Positions 16,429 through 23,801 of a DNA stretch of 64,000 nucleotides are shown here, one piece after another. The translations under genes were made by a program, and so were the position numbers. The notes under the pieces are model-generated. The model ran no database searches. It was not told the origin of the DNA and saw only the letters and a program-made list of their open reading frames with translations. Within the stretch, counting starts at the first letter, position 1. Each line of letters starts with the position of its first letter. The stretch comes from Bin87 sp965220095 (GTDB lineage Bacteria; Chloroflexota; Dehalococcoidia; Lucifugimonadales; UBA3495), in NCBI GenBank assembly GCA_965220095.1, contig OZ244805.1, positions 434,001 through 498,000 of the forward strand. Reading direction: 5' to 3'.

Positions 16429-17247
16429 TTGAGCACCGCAACCGTGTCGCAACCATCCAAATCGGCCCCCCTCGTCGTCAAAATCGGCGGCAGCACGCTG
16501 GGCGGCAATGATACCTCGCTACAGGATTTGGCGTCCCTGCACGCCGCGGGCCGGTCCATCGTCATCGTGCACGGCGGCGGCAACGTCATCAGCGAATGGA
16601 TGCGGCGGCAGAATTTGGCCCCCAACTTCGTCAACGGCCTGCGGGTCACCGATGCGCCGTCGCTGGAAATCGTGGTGGCCGTGCTGGGCGGGTTGGTGAA
16701 CAAGGAACTGACCGCTCACATGCAGAGCCTGGGCGCACCCACCATCGGCCTCAGCGGGATGGACGGCTGCCTGCTGCAGGCGTGGGTTGCCAACCCCGAG
16801 CTGGGTTACGTGGGTGAGATTGCCCGAGTGGACACCACACCGGTCAACACCATCGTCGCCGCCGGGTTTATCCCCATGATTTCGCCCATCGCCGTGGATG
16901 TTACGGAAGGCAGCGACCACGCCGGCCAACCTCTCAACGTGAACGGCGACACGGCGGCCGGCGCGCTGGCCCACGCCCTGGAGGCCGAGCGGATCATCTT
17001 CCTGACCGACGTGGCCGGTGTGATGGACAACGGCGGGCGCGTCATTCCGCGTATGAACGCCCGCAGCGCCGAGTCGTTGCGCAACTCCGGTGTGGCGCGC
17101 GGCGGGATGCTGCCCAAGCTCGATGCCTGCCTCGCGGCCATTGCCGACGCAGCCGTACCCAGCGCCCACATCATCGACGGCCGCGAGCCCGGCGCCCTCA
17201 TGGATTGCATCAACGGCAACCCCATCGGCACGCGGATTACGCCATAG
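16429..17247 (+). CDS. argB: Acetylglutamate kinase
   Basis: 272 residues, amino-acid kinase fold. VVKIGGSTLGGND near residue 15 binds the phosphates, IVHGGGNVISEW near 44 binds N-acetylglutamate, and FLTDVAGVMDNGG near 188 and GGMLPKLDACLAA near 225 are the nucleotide-binding and C-terminal motifs. It phosphorylates N-acetylglutamate, the second step of arginine synthesis. The frame opens at a TTG at 16429; a GTG at 16444 is a plausible alternative. No N-terminal helix of the arginine-sensitive hexameric type is obvious. Confidence 0.96.
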   Translation: MSTATVSQPSKSAPLVVKIGGSTLGGNDTSLQDLASLHAAGRSIVIVHGGGNVISEWMRRQNLAPNFVNGLRVTDAPSLEIVVAVLGGLVNKELTAHMQSLGAPTIGLSGMDGCLLQAWVANPELGYVGEIARVDTTPVNTIVAAGFIPMISPIAVDVTEGSDHAGQPLNVNGDTAAGALAHALEAERIIFLTDVAGVMDNGGRVIPRMNARSAESLRNSGVARGGMLPKLDACLAAIADAAVPSAHIIDGREPGALMDCINGNPIGTRITP

Positions 17248-17342
17248 CATACCCATACGGCAGGGGAAGGTGTCGGTGGTCTTTTCTGGAAGGAAAATGT
17301 TGACATCTGAACATCAAGATTCACCGACACTATGATGCCGAC

Positions 17343-17603
17343 ATGCGAACTACGTTAACGCTGGACGATGATTTGGCGGACGCCCTGAAGGAGCGTGCCC
17401 GCTTATTGGAGTTGCCGTTCAAGCAGGTAGTTAACGACGTGATACGCCGGGGGTTGTCACCGGGGAGCGGCGGTGCAGACCTTCCCCTATATCGGGTAGT
17501 TCCCAATAATGGGGGTTTTGCCCCCGGGGTTGACCCGCTGCGGCTGAATCAAATGAATGACCTGCTGGAGACGGAAGGTTTTACCGGAACAACCCAGCTG
17601 TGA
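17343..17603 (+). CDS. VapB-like antitoxin
   Basis: 86 residues. MRTTLTLDDDLADALKERA is the ribbon-helix-helix DNA-binding start of small antitoxins, followed by KQVVNDVIRRGL. The C-terminal half (LPLYRVVPNNGG and VDPLRLNQMNDLLE) is the flexible toxin-wrapping tail. It overlaps the toxin gene by 4 bases, the standard arrangement. A TTGACA at 17300-17305 and TATGAT at 17331-17336 lie upstream but are 25 bases apart, too far for a normal promoter; the region probably holds the autoregulatory operator. Confidence 0.76.
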   Translation: MRTTLTLDDDLADALKERARLLELPFKQVVNDVIRRGLSPGSGGADLPLYRVVPNNGGFAPGVDPLRLNQMNDLLETEGFTGTTQL

Positions 17604-18034
17604 TAATTCCGGACATTAACCTGCCGATCTACGCTCACAACACCGGCGTTTCGCAGCATGAGTCGGCGCGACGGTGGTGGGAAAGCAGCGTCAACGGAAC
17701 GGAACGGGTAGGTATCCCGTGGGCTGTCGTCATTGGCTTCGTCCGCCTGATGACCAACCCCAGGGTCGTCTTCCCCCCGGTGAACGTCGCCAACGCGGTG
17801 GGTTACGTGGAGGAATGGTTTGCTCGCCCCGGCGTCGTGCCAGTCAACCCGGGAGTGGAACACTTGGCAATTTTTCGCCGTAACCTGGAAGCCGCCGGGG
17901 TGGGAGGAAACCTGGTTACCGACTGCCACATCGCTGCCCTGGCCCTGGAGTACCAGGCCGAGTTGCACTCCAACGATACCGACTTCAGTCGCTTCCCCGG
18001 GTTGCGCTGGCGTAATCCTCTGACGCCGGTGTGA
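17600..18034 (+). CDS. VapC-type PIN ribonuclease toxin
   Basis: 144 residues starting at a GTG inside the antitoxin stop region. IIPDINLPIYAHN carries the first acidic residue, with HESARRWWES after it. VIGFVRLMTNPRVF-type sequence in the middle and NLVTDCHIAALALEYQAELHSNDTDFSRFPGL at the end give the remaining acidic residues (D of TDCH, ND-x-DF). All catalytic positions appear intact. It would cleave RNA when released from the VapB partner upstream. Confidence 0.85.
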   Translation: MIIPDINLPIYAHNTGVSQHESARRWWESSVNGTERVGIPWAVVIGFVRLMTNPRVVFPPVNVANAVGYVEEWFARPGVVPVNPGVEHLAIFRRNLEAAGVGGNLVTDCHIAALALEYQAELHSNDTDFSRFPGLRWRNPLTPV

Positions 18035-18108
18035 ACACGGGACAGCCGCCAGGCCACCGGCTCGCCCGGTTGACTGCCCGGGCAACCCCACCCCGATAGG
18101 CAAAAAAG
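18035..18108. other. Spacer after vapC
   Basis: Short GC-rich gap between vapC and a convergent terminator. It contains the small palindrome GCCCGG...CCGGGC (around 18063-18082) and no gene. Confidence 0.5.
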
Positions 18109-18131
18109 CCCCTCTCCCGCCGGGAGAGGGG
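18109..18131 (-). terminator. Rho-independent terminator for leftward transcription
   Basis: Perfect 11-bp stem CCCCTCTCCCG/CGGGAGAGGGG with a single-base loop, followed on the minus strand by TTTTTT (AAAAAA at 18102-18107). It would end leftward transcription coming from the gene at 18280-18969. Confidence 0.75.
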
Positions 18132-18148
18132 TGAGGGGCGAGGGGCCC

Positions 18149-18262
18149 CTAAGCCGCGATCAAATCCTTCGCGATGGCGTCGGCCATGATGCCGTTGTGG
18201 GCTTCCAGGTGGGCAACCACGTCGGCGACCAACTTAAGGCCGAGGCTTTCGGCGCAGTGGGT
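18149..18262 (-). pseudogene. C-terminal fragment, paralogue of the gene at 19081-19545
   Basis: The minus-strand reading ends AHLEAHNGIMADAIAKDLIAA before a TAG at 18149-18151, almost identical to the end of the intact 154-residue protein 930 bases away. Upstream of LVADVV the sequence differs (AESLGLK), and no start codon or ribosome-binding site follows; the next gene begins at 18280. I infer that most of a tandem paralogue was lost when the intervening gene arrived. Confidence 0.72.
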
Positions 18263-18280
18263 GCTGTCCTTTGGGACAGC
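18263..18280 (-). terminator. Hairpin at the end of the nuclease-like gene
   Basis: GCTGTCC and GGACAGC form a perfect 7-bp stem with a 4-base loop directly after the minus-strand stop codon. No T run follows on the minus strand. Confidence 0.45.
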
Positions 18281-18969
18281 TATGTACCGTCATCGCCGTT
18301 GAATTGAGTGATTCGCTTAGGGTTTTTGGGCGACAGTGAGTAACGTGATTCCAGGCTGTCTAGTTCTTCCAACACCTTGACTAAACGCCGACGGGTCTCG
18401 GGTTGGCATTGAATCAGGGCGTGAATCAGTTCTTGGACCTTACCGTCCGCGCTAGCCTGTGTTCTGCGGATTTGTTTCTGACGCGGAATATTGCTTATGC
18501 CCACTTGATCGAAGACTGTCGCATTCCAAGCGTAGGCCCATTTCGGTTTCAGTTCATCATTCGGGGAAGGGACCAAGGCTTTGAGTTCGTCCTCGTTGCG
18601 GACCGGGACTTGTACTACTTCCACGTCACGATTTTGCAAATGTTCCAGCTTTGCCATTTTCTCCGACGTGGGCGGAGACGTTACTACCACCTCGATGACC
18701 CGCACTGGCCGCAAGTCTTTATCCAGCAACGCCAAATCGGGTATGCAACCACCGATGGGTTGCATCGAATCGGGAATCACCACACGGTCAACGCCCTCTT
18801 TCAGGTTGCCGGATATGCTGCCGTCGATCGTTTTAACGGCTACTGCATCATTGTTGTGCAAGGCATCCCATAGCAAGCCCACAGCGTATTCGTGGAGGAA
18901 CGACACAGGAAATGCTGGACTACCGACGTTCCTATCCCATTCGGCTCCGGGCAGCATTTGATCTGACAT
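18280..18969 (-). CDS. Putative PD-(D/E)XK-fold (CoiA-like) protein
   Basis: 229 residues from the ATG at 18969, which has a GAGG site 8 bases upstream; a longer frame to 19020 lacks one. The centre reads CIPDLALLDKDLRPVRVIEVVVTSPPTSEKMAKL, a strand-turn-strand with D and E spaced as in PD-(D/E)XK nucleases and resembling CoiA-like proteins, although the usual Lys after the Glu is replaced by Val. The C-terminal third is helical (VQELIHALIQCQPETRRRLVKVL). GC content looks lower than that of the neighbours. It sits between two copies of a duplicated segment, which suggests insertion. Exact role unknown. Confidence 0.58.
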   Translation of the reverse strand: MSDQMLPGAEWDRNVGSPAFPVSFLHEYAVGLLWDALHNNDAVAVKTIDGSISGNLKEGVDRVVIPDSMQPIGGCIPDLALLDKDLRPVRVIEVVVTSPPTSEKMAKLEHLQNRDVEVVQVPVRNEDELKALVPSPNDELKPKWAYAWNATVFDQVGISNIPRQKQIRRTQASADGKVQELIHALIQCQPETRRRLVKVLEELDSLESRYSLSPKNPKRITQFNGDDGT

Positions 18970-19030
18970 GACCTTTACCTCGTGTAGTAAGTGTAACAAA
19001 CCGTACCTGGGCGAGGGCAAGCCTATAAAA

Positions 19031-19057
19031 AACCCCTCTCCCGCCGGGAGAGGGGTT
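19031..19057 (-). terminator. Rho-independent terminator, second copy
   Basis: AACCCCTCTCCCG/CGGGAGAGGGGTT stem (13 bp, one-base loop) followed on the minus strand by TTTT. It lies just after the stop of the gene at 19081-19545 and is a near copy of the terminator at 18109-18131. Confidence 0.75.
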
Positions 19058-19080
19058 TGGGGTGAGGGGCGAGGGCCCCC

Positions 19081-19545
19081 CTAAGCCGCGATCAAATCCT
19101 TCGCGATGGCGTCGGCCATGATGCCGTTGTGGGCCTCCAGGTGCGTCACCACCTCGGCGGTTACCGAGGCCAGCAGCTCCGCGTCCAGGCCGGCGGCGGC
19201 ATCGGCGTAGCCAGCCTCGGCCAGCAGCGCGGCGGATTGCTCGCGAACCTGTTCCAGCGACCAGGCAACCTGCGCCTGGCTCTCCATTATGCCCTCGGGG
19301 AAATCGACGTGGGAGCCGCCGGCGCCCAGCTTGTCGTAGCCACCCTTGTGCCAGTGACCGCGCGACCCATGGGGGTCAAAACGAACGATTTCCACGCCGT
19401 TGACGTCAACGCCGAACGTCGGGCCGCCAAACTTGGCCCGCAGGCAGCGCAGGGGCCAGCAATACAGGGTTACGTCGCCGGTCTTGCTCAGCGGGCGGAT
19501 CATCACCTTGCCCAGATAGGACTCGCCATCAATCATAGTTGCCAT
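19081..19545 (-). CDS. Conserved-looking protein of unknown function
   Basis: 154 residues with a strong GGAGGAATT ribosome-binding site. The N-terminal half is strand-rich (KVMIRPLSKTGDVTLYCWPLR, GPTFGVDVNGVEIVRFD) with HGSRGHWHKGGYDKLG, a His- and Gly-rich stretch that could bind a ligand or metal. The C-terminal half is helical and ends AHNGIMADAIAKDLIAA. I do not recognise a family. A truncated paralogue lies downstream at 18149-18262. The gene is divergent from argD and the 200-base gap holds both promoters. Confidence 0.7.
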   Translation of the reverse strand: MATMIDGESYLGKVMIRPLSKTGDVTLYCWPLRCLRAKFGGPTFGVDVNGVEIVRFDPHGSRGHWHKGGYDKLGAGGSHVDFPEGIMESQAQVAWSLEQVREQSAALLAEAGYADAAAGLDAELLASVTAEVVTHLEAHNGIMADAIAKDLIAA

Positions 19546-19696
19546 GTGTAATTCCTCCAGAATGAAATCGTTGGCCGAAAGTTGTCAACACGCATATTAA
19601 CACAAACGCCGCCAATGCCAAAATCGGCGTGGGCGGAACCAGCCCCACGGCCGGTTTGTCGTGAGCGCGCGCCGCCGCTTCCCGATGCGCATGGCG

Positions 19697-19702
19697 TATA
19701 AT
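19697..19702 (+). promoter_or_regulatory. Candidate -10 box upstream of argD
   Basis: TATAAT lies 46 bases before the argD ATG in the divergent intergenic region. The -35 region is GC-rich and unconvincing. No ARG-box-like palindrome was recognised. Confidence 0.35.
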
Positions 19703-19748
19703 GTGGGGTGCGCCACCGCGCGTAACACACTGAAGGGAGCAGATTCCA

Positions 19749-20939
19749 ATGCCCAGCAACGCTGAATACATCGCCATTGAGCAGCAATACTACGCCCAGA
19801 CCGTCCGGCGACGCCCGGTGGTCATCGTGCGGGGCGAAGGCTCCCGAGTGTGGGATGCCGACGGAAAGGAATACATCGACTTCGTGGCCGGCTGGGCCGT
19901 GGATAACCTGGGCCACTGCCCGCCCGTCGTGGTGGAAGCCATCCAAAAGCAGGCCGCCACGCTCATCCAGACCTCCAACCAGTTCTACACCCTGCCGCAG
20001 CTCGAAATCGCCGAGATGCTGATTGAAAATTCCTGCATGGATCGGGTGTTCTTCTGCAACAGCGGCGCCGAGGCCGTGGAGGGCGCGCTCAAAATCGCCC
20101 GACGCTACGGCAAGCTGCACAAGAACGGGGCCTACGGTGTCATTACCGCGCTGAATTCGTTCCACGGGCGCACGATGAATGCCGTGGCCGCCACCGGCCA
20201 ACCCCATTACCACGAGCTGTTTGAACCCATCCCCGAGGGTTTTACCTACGTCGACTTCAACGACGTTGAAGCGGTGATGAACGCCACCACCGAGAACACC
20301 GTCGCCGTGATGATCGAGCCGGTGCAGGGCGAGGGCGGCGTGAACATCCCCGACGATGACTACTTCCAGCGGCTGCGGGCCTGGTGCGACCAGAACAACA
20401 TCCTGCTGATTCTGGACGAGGTGCAGACCGGCATGGGTCGCCTGGGCAGCCTGTTCGGCTATGAGGAGTACAACGTTGAGCCTGACGTGATGATTCTGGC
20501 CAAGGGATTGGGATTCGGCGTGCCCATTGGCGCGTTCCTGGCCAAGGAAGACAAGATGGCGCTGACCTACGGCGACCACGGCAGCACCTTCGGCGGCAAC
20601 CCCCTGACCACCGCCGCCGCCGCCGCCGGCACCCGCTACCTGCTGGACAACGACATCCTCGGCCACGTCAAGCAGATGGAAGTGGTTCTAAAGGACCGGC
20701 TGGACGGCCTCAAGTCCAGGTACGGCTTCGTCAACGAAATCCGCTGCAAGGGCCTGCTGGCCGCCGTCGCCTTCGACAGCGACATCATGCCCCAGGTAAT
20801 GGACGCTGCCGAGGCCGCCGGTGTGCTGCTCAACGGCGTGCGACCCAACGCAGTACGCATCATGCCCGCCCTCAACATCACCGAGGCGGAAATCGACGAA
20901 GGCGTTGGCCGGCTGGATACCGCGCTGGGCAACGTGTAA
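19749..20939 (+). CDS. argD: Acetylornithine aminotransferase family (class III PLP aminotransferase)
   Basis: 396 residues. GSRVWDADGKEYIDFVAGWAV, NSGAEAVEGALKIAR near 105, NSFHGRTMNAVAATG near 136, LILDEVQTGMGR near 220 and the Schiff-base lysine K252 in ILAKGLGFGVPIG match class III acetylornithine/succinyldiaminopimelate aminotransferases. Length and the argJ, argB and argG neighbours favour ArgD, converting N-acetylglutamate semialdehyde to N-acetylornithine; a 4-aminobutyrate or broader-specificity enzyme is the alternative. GAAGGGAG precedes the ATG. Confidence 0.88.
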   Translation: MPSNAEYIAIEQQYYAQTVRRRPVVIVRGEGSRVWDADGKEYIDFVAGWAVDNLGHCPPVVVEAIQKQAATLIQTSNQFYTLPQLEIAEMLIENSCMDRVFFCNSGAEAVEGALKIARRYGKLHKNGAYGVITALNSFHGRTMNAVAATGQPHYHELFEPIPEGFTYVDFNDVEAVMNATTENTVAVMIEPVQGEGGVNIPDDDYFQRLRAWCDQNNILLILDEVQTGMGRLGSLFGYEEYNVEPDVMILAKGLGFGVPIGAFLAKEDKMALTYGDHGSTFGGNPLTTAAAAAGTRYLLDNDILGHVKQMEVVLKDRLDGLKSRYGFVNEIRCKGLLAAVAFDSDIMPQVMDAAEAAGVLLNGVRPNAVRIMPALNITEAEIDEGVGRLDTALGNV

Positions 20940-21005
20940 GCAATGCGCTGGCGGATGAGCGTCACCACCGCCCGTCCGCCAGCCCCCGGTTTTTGGAGAA
21001 TGGCT

Positions 21006-21308
21006 ATGCTTCTCAGCAAATCTAAAAAAGCTGAATTTGAAAAGATAAAGGCCAAAGCCCTGGCCATCTACCACGATAGCATCGAGGCGAGCATCACCGA
21101 TGCCGACAAAGGTAAGTTCCTGATTATTGACCCACAGAGCGGCGACTACGAAATGAACGCTAACTGCGCCGAGGCATGGCACCGGCTAGAAGAACGCCAG
21201 CCCAATTCCAAGGTTTACACCATGAAAATTGGGTATCCGACGCCATTCCGGGCCACCGGCCGCTATGCGGCCGCTTTGCTGCGGGAAAGACTTAAGGCTG
21301 TCGAATGA
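21006..21308 (+). CDS. Small protein, partner of the clan AA protease
   Basis: 100 residues from the ATG at 21006 (GGAG site 7 bases upstream). A charged helix (KKAEFEKIKAKALAIYHDSI) is followed by KGKFLIIDPQSGDYEMNANCAEAWHRL and VYTMKIGYPTPFRATG. The IDPQSGDYEM-A-A segment resembles small proteins often encoded directly upstream of retropepsin-like proteases. The stop overlaps the next ATG (ATGA), so the two are one translational unit. Function unknown. Confidence 0.7.
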   Translation: MLLSKSKKAEFEKIKAKALAIYHDSIEASITDADKGKFLIIDPQSGDYEMNANCAEAWHRLEERQPNSKVYTMKIGYPTPFRATGRYAAALLRERLKAVE

Positions 21309-21685
21309 CGATGGAAGGGTACGTCAGCGAAGACCATCGAGAAGCCAGAATTGCAATCAGCATTTTGGACGCTGGCGGAATCCCTCGAATAATCACGGCC
21401 ACAATTGATACCGGATTTACCGAAGAGCTCGCTTTGGACACTGGCACAATCAGCAATCTGGGATTGACCCAAACGGATAGATGGGTTGAATTAACCCTTG
21501 CTATTGGAAGGGCTGACAGAGTGCCCACATACAGAGCTACGCTAATATGGCACCAACAGCCCAAGCGTGTAACCGTACTGGAAACCCCGGACGAGGTACT
21601 AATCGGAATGGCGCTGCTTTGGGGCAGCGACGTTGCTATATCCGCCACTGCAAACGGGGCGGTAGCAATAGTGGAGCAGATTTAG
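21305..21685 (+). CDS. Clan AA (retropepsin-like) aspartic protease
   Basis: 126 residues. IITATIDTGFTEELALD contains the D-T-G catalytic triad of retropepsin-like proteases with the following hydrophobic strand; a second copy would come from a homodimer. LTLAIGRADRVPTYRATLIW and the C-terminal LIGMALLWGSDVAIS (flap/hydrophobic-hydrophobic-Gly segment) fit the family. It most resembles the single-domain AF_0612-type group. The biological substrate is unknown; the co-translated upstream partner may be it or a regulator. Confidence 0.72.
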   Translation: MTMEGYVSEDHREARIAISILDAGGIPRIITATIDTGFTEELALDTGTISNLGLTQTDRWVELTLAIGRADRVPTYRATLIWHQQPKRVTVLETPDEVLIGMALLWGSDVAISATANGAVAIVEQI

Positions 21686-21704
21686 CGCCGCCGGCAGCCC
21701 TCCG

Positions 21705-22895
21705 CTACGCCCCCTGCTGCCGGTTCTGCGTCCTTACCGGCAGGCCGTAGATGTCGATAAAACCTTTGGCGGCGGTGTGGTCGAACTCGTCGGCCCGGTC
21801 GTAGGTGGCGAGGCCGTAGTTGTACAGCGGTCGGTCGGCGCGGCGGCCGGCCACCACGCAGGTCCCCTTGTGCAACCGTAACCGCACCTCGCCGGTAACG
21901 TGGCGCTGAGTGGACGCAACGTAGGCGTCCAGGTCGCGGCGGTGGGCGGTGAACCACAGGCCGTTGTACACCAGCTCGGCGTACTCCTGGGCCACCCGCT
22001 CCTTGAAGCGGGTCTGCTCGCGGGACAGGGTCATCGTCTCCAGGCCCCGGTGCGCCGCGTGCAGCGCCACGGCGGCGGGCGATTCGTAGACCTCCCGCGA
22101 CTTGATGCCCACCAGCCGGTTCTCCACGTGGTCGATGCGACCCACCCCGTGGGCTCCGGCCAGGCGGTTCAGATGGGTAATCAGGTCGACGCCGGCCATG
22201 CCCTCGCCATCCACGGCGGTGGGCACACCCTCGTCGAACCGGATCTCCACGTAGGCTGGCTCATCGGGAGCGGCGTTGGGGTTGGCCGTCCACTCGTAGG
22301 CGTCCTCGGGCGGTTCGTTCCAGGGGTCTTCCAGCTCGCCGGCCTCGGCGCTGCGGCCCCACAGGTTCTCATCGGTGCTGTACTTATTGTTGGACGGAGC
22401 GATGGGCAGGTTGCGCGCGCGGGCGTACTCCACCTCGTCCTCCCGGTTCATGCCCCACTCGCGGATGGGCGCGATGACCTCCACGCCCTGGGTGAGAGCG
22501 GCCACGCCCACCTCGATGCGAACCTGGTCGTTGCCCTTGCCGGTGCAGCCGTGGGCGATGGCCTCCGCGCCGTGTTCCTCGGCAACCTCGGTCAGGTAGC
22601 GGGCGATCAGCGGGCGACCCAGGGCGGTGGCCAGCGGATACTGTCCCTCGTAGATGGCTCCGGCTCGCAACGCCGGCCACAAAAACTCGCTGACCAGAGT
22701 CTCGCGACCGTCCACGGTAACGGCCTCGGATGCGCCGACGGCGTAGGCCCGCTGGCGGATGGTTTCCAAATCCACCATTCCCAGGTCGATGGTGCAGGTA
22801 ATGATGTCGGCGTCGTAGTTTTCTTTGAGCCAGGGCACGGCGACCGAGGTGTCAAGACCGCCGGAATAGGCCAGTACAATTTTCTTGCTGGGCAT
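21705..22895 (-). CDS. argG: Argininosuccinate synthase
   Basis: 396 residues, full length. The ATP pyrophosphatase loop VLAYSGGLDTSVAVPWL is at residues 7-23; EGQYPLATALGRPLIARYL near 83, HGCTGKGNDQVRIE near 114, and NKYSTDENLWGRS near 170 are citrulline- and aspartate-binding segments. It condenses citrulline and aspartate with ATP to form argininosuccinate. The gene faces the argD-side genes, convergent at 21685-21705. argH and argF are not in the window. Confidence 0.97.
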   Translation of the reverse strand: MPSKKIVLAYSGGLDTSVAVPWLKENYDADIITCTIDLGMVDLETIRQRAYAVGASEAVTVDGRETLVSEFLWPALRAGAIYEGQYPLATALGRPLIARYLTEVAEEHGAEAIAHGCTGKGNDQVRIEVGVAALTQGVEVIAPIREWGMNREDEVEYARARNLPIAPSNNKYSTDENLWGRSAEAGELEDPWNEPPEDAYEWTANPNAAPDEPAYVEIRFDEGVPTAVDGEGMAGVDLITHLNRLAGAHGVGRIDHVENRLVGIKSREVYESPAAVALHAAHRGLETMTLSREQTRFKERVAQEYAELVYNGLWFTAHRRDLDAYVASTQRHVTGEVRLRLHKGTCVVAGRRADRPLYNYGLATYDRADEFDHTAAKGFIDIYGLPVRTQNRQQGA

Positions 22896-22989
22896 TGGGG
22901 CAAATTCTCCTTTAAGATACAGCTAGTATAGCAAGTGATTCTGCCCTCAGGCCGGGGGTGGGTTGATCACGCGCACCCGCTTTAATCCG

Positions 22990-23709
22990 TCATTGCGAGG
23001 AGCATTGCGACGTGGCAATCTCGATCAGGTTGAACAAACGTCGACCAACCGCCGTTGCGACGACGACGAGATTGCCACGCTCACGCTACGCTCGCAATGA
23101 CAAAGGCGGGTACGCATGAGCCATCGCCACCTCACGCGTACCCACGTCAATCTGTCATTGCGAGGAGCATAGCGGCGTGGCAATCTCGATGAGGTTGAAC
23201 ACACGTCGGCAAACCGCCGTTGCGACGACGACGAGATTGCCACGCTACGCTTGCAATGACAAAGGTGGGTAGATAGGTACGCATGAGGTGGCCCGGTCGG
23301 TGTCACGCGTACCCACCTTAATCTGTCATTGAGAGGAGCATAGCGACGGGGCAATCTCGATGAGGTTGAACACACGTCGGCGAACCGCCGTTGCGACGAC
23401 GACGAGATTGCCACGCTACGCTCGCAATGACAAAGGTGGGTAGAGTGGGTAGATAGGTACGCATGAGGTGGCCCGGTCGGTGTCACGCGTACCCACCTTA
23501 ATCTGTCATTGAGAGGAGCATAGCGACGTGGCAATCTCGATGAGGTTGAACACACGTCGGCGAACCGCCGTCGCTACGGCGACGGGATTGCCACGCTACG
23601 CTCGCAATGACAAAGGTGGGTACGCATGAGCCGTCGCCACCTCACGCGTACCCACTCTAATCTGTCATTGCGAGGAGTAAAGCGACGTGGCAATCTCGGT
23701 GAGGTTGAA
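22990..23709 (+). repeat. Repeat array 2: five units of the palindromic element
   Basis: Cores begin with TCATTG(C/A)GAGGAGCAT at 22990, 23155, 23326, 23506 and 23665 and end with CTCGCAATGA; the unit length is 159-180 bases. Linkers contain GGGTACGCATGAG and CACGCGTACCCAC, again an inverted pair. The fifth unit is truncated after GAGGTTGAAC at about 23709, less than 100 bases before the aminotransferase gene. The orientation is opposite to array 1. Confidence 0.9.
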
Positions 23710-23801
23710 CATACAACTCGTGGGAGAGGGGCCGGGAGTGAGGGGCGTCCCCACAATGTGGTAACCTCTCCGAACACTCTGTGTCTGAGGAATGACCCAC
23801 C

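Noticed and set aside
17300..17336. Normal sigma-70 promoter for vapBC (TTGACA ... TATGAT)
   Set aside because: The spacing is 25 bases, well outside the usual 16-18.
21900..22931. 343-codon plus-strand frame opposite argG
   Set aside because: Low-complexity Gly/Val/His shadow of argG.
23025..23555. Open frame encoding repeated SSSQRRFADVCSTSSRLPRR-like peptide
   Set aside because: Same cause: array 2 translated; no start signal or codon bias.
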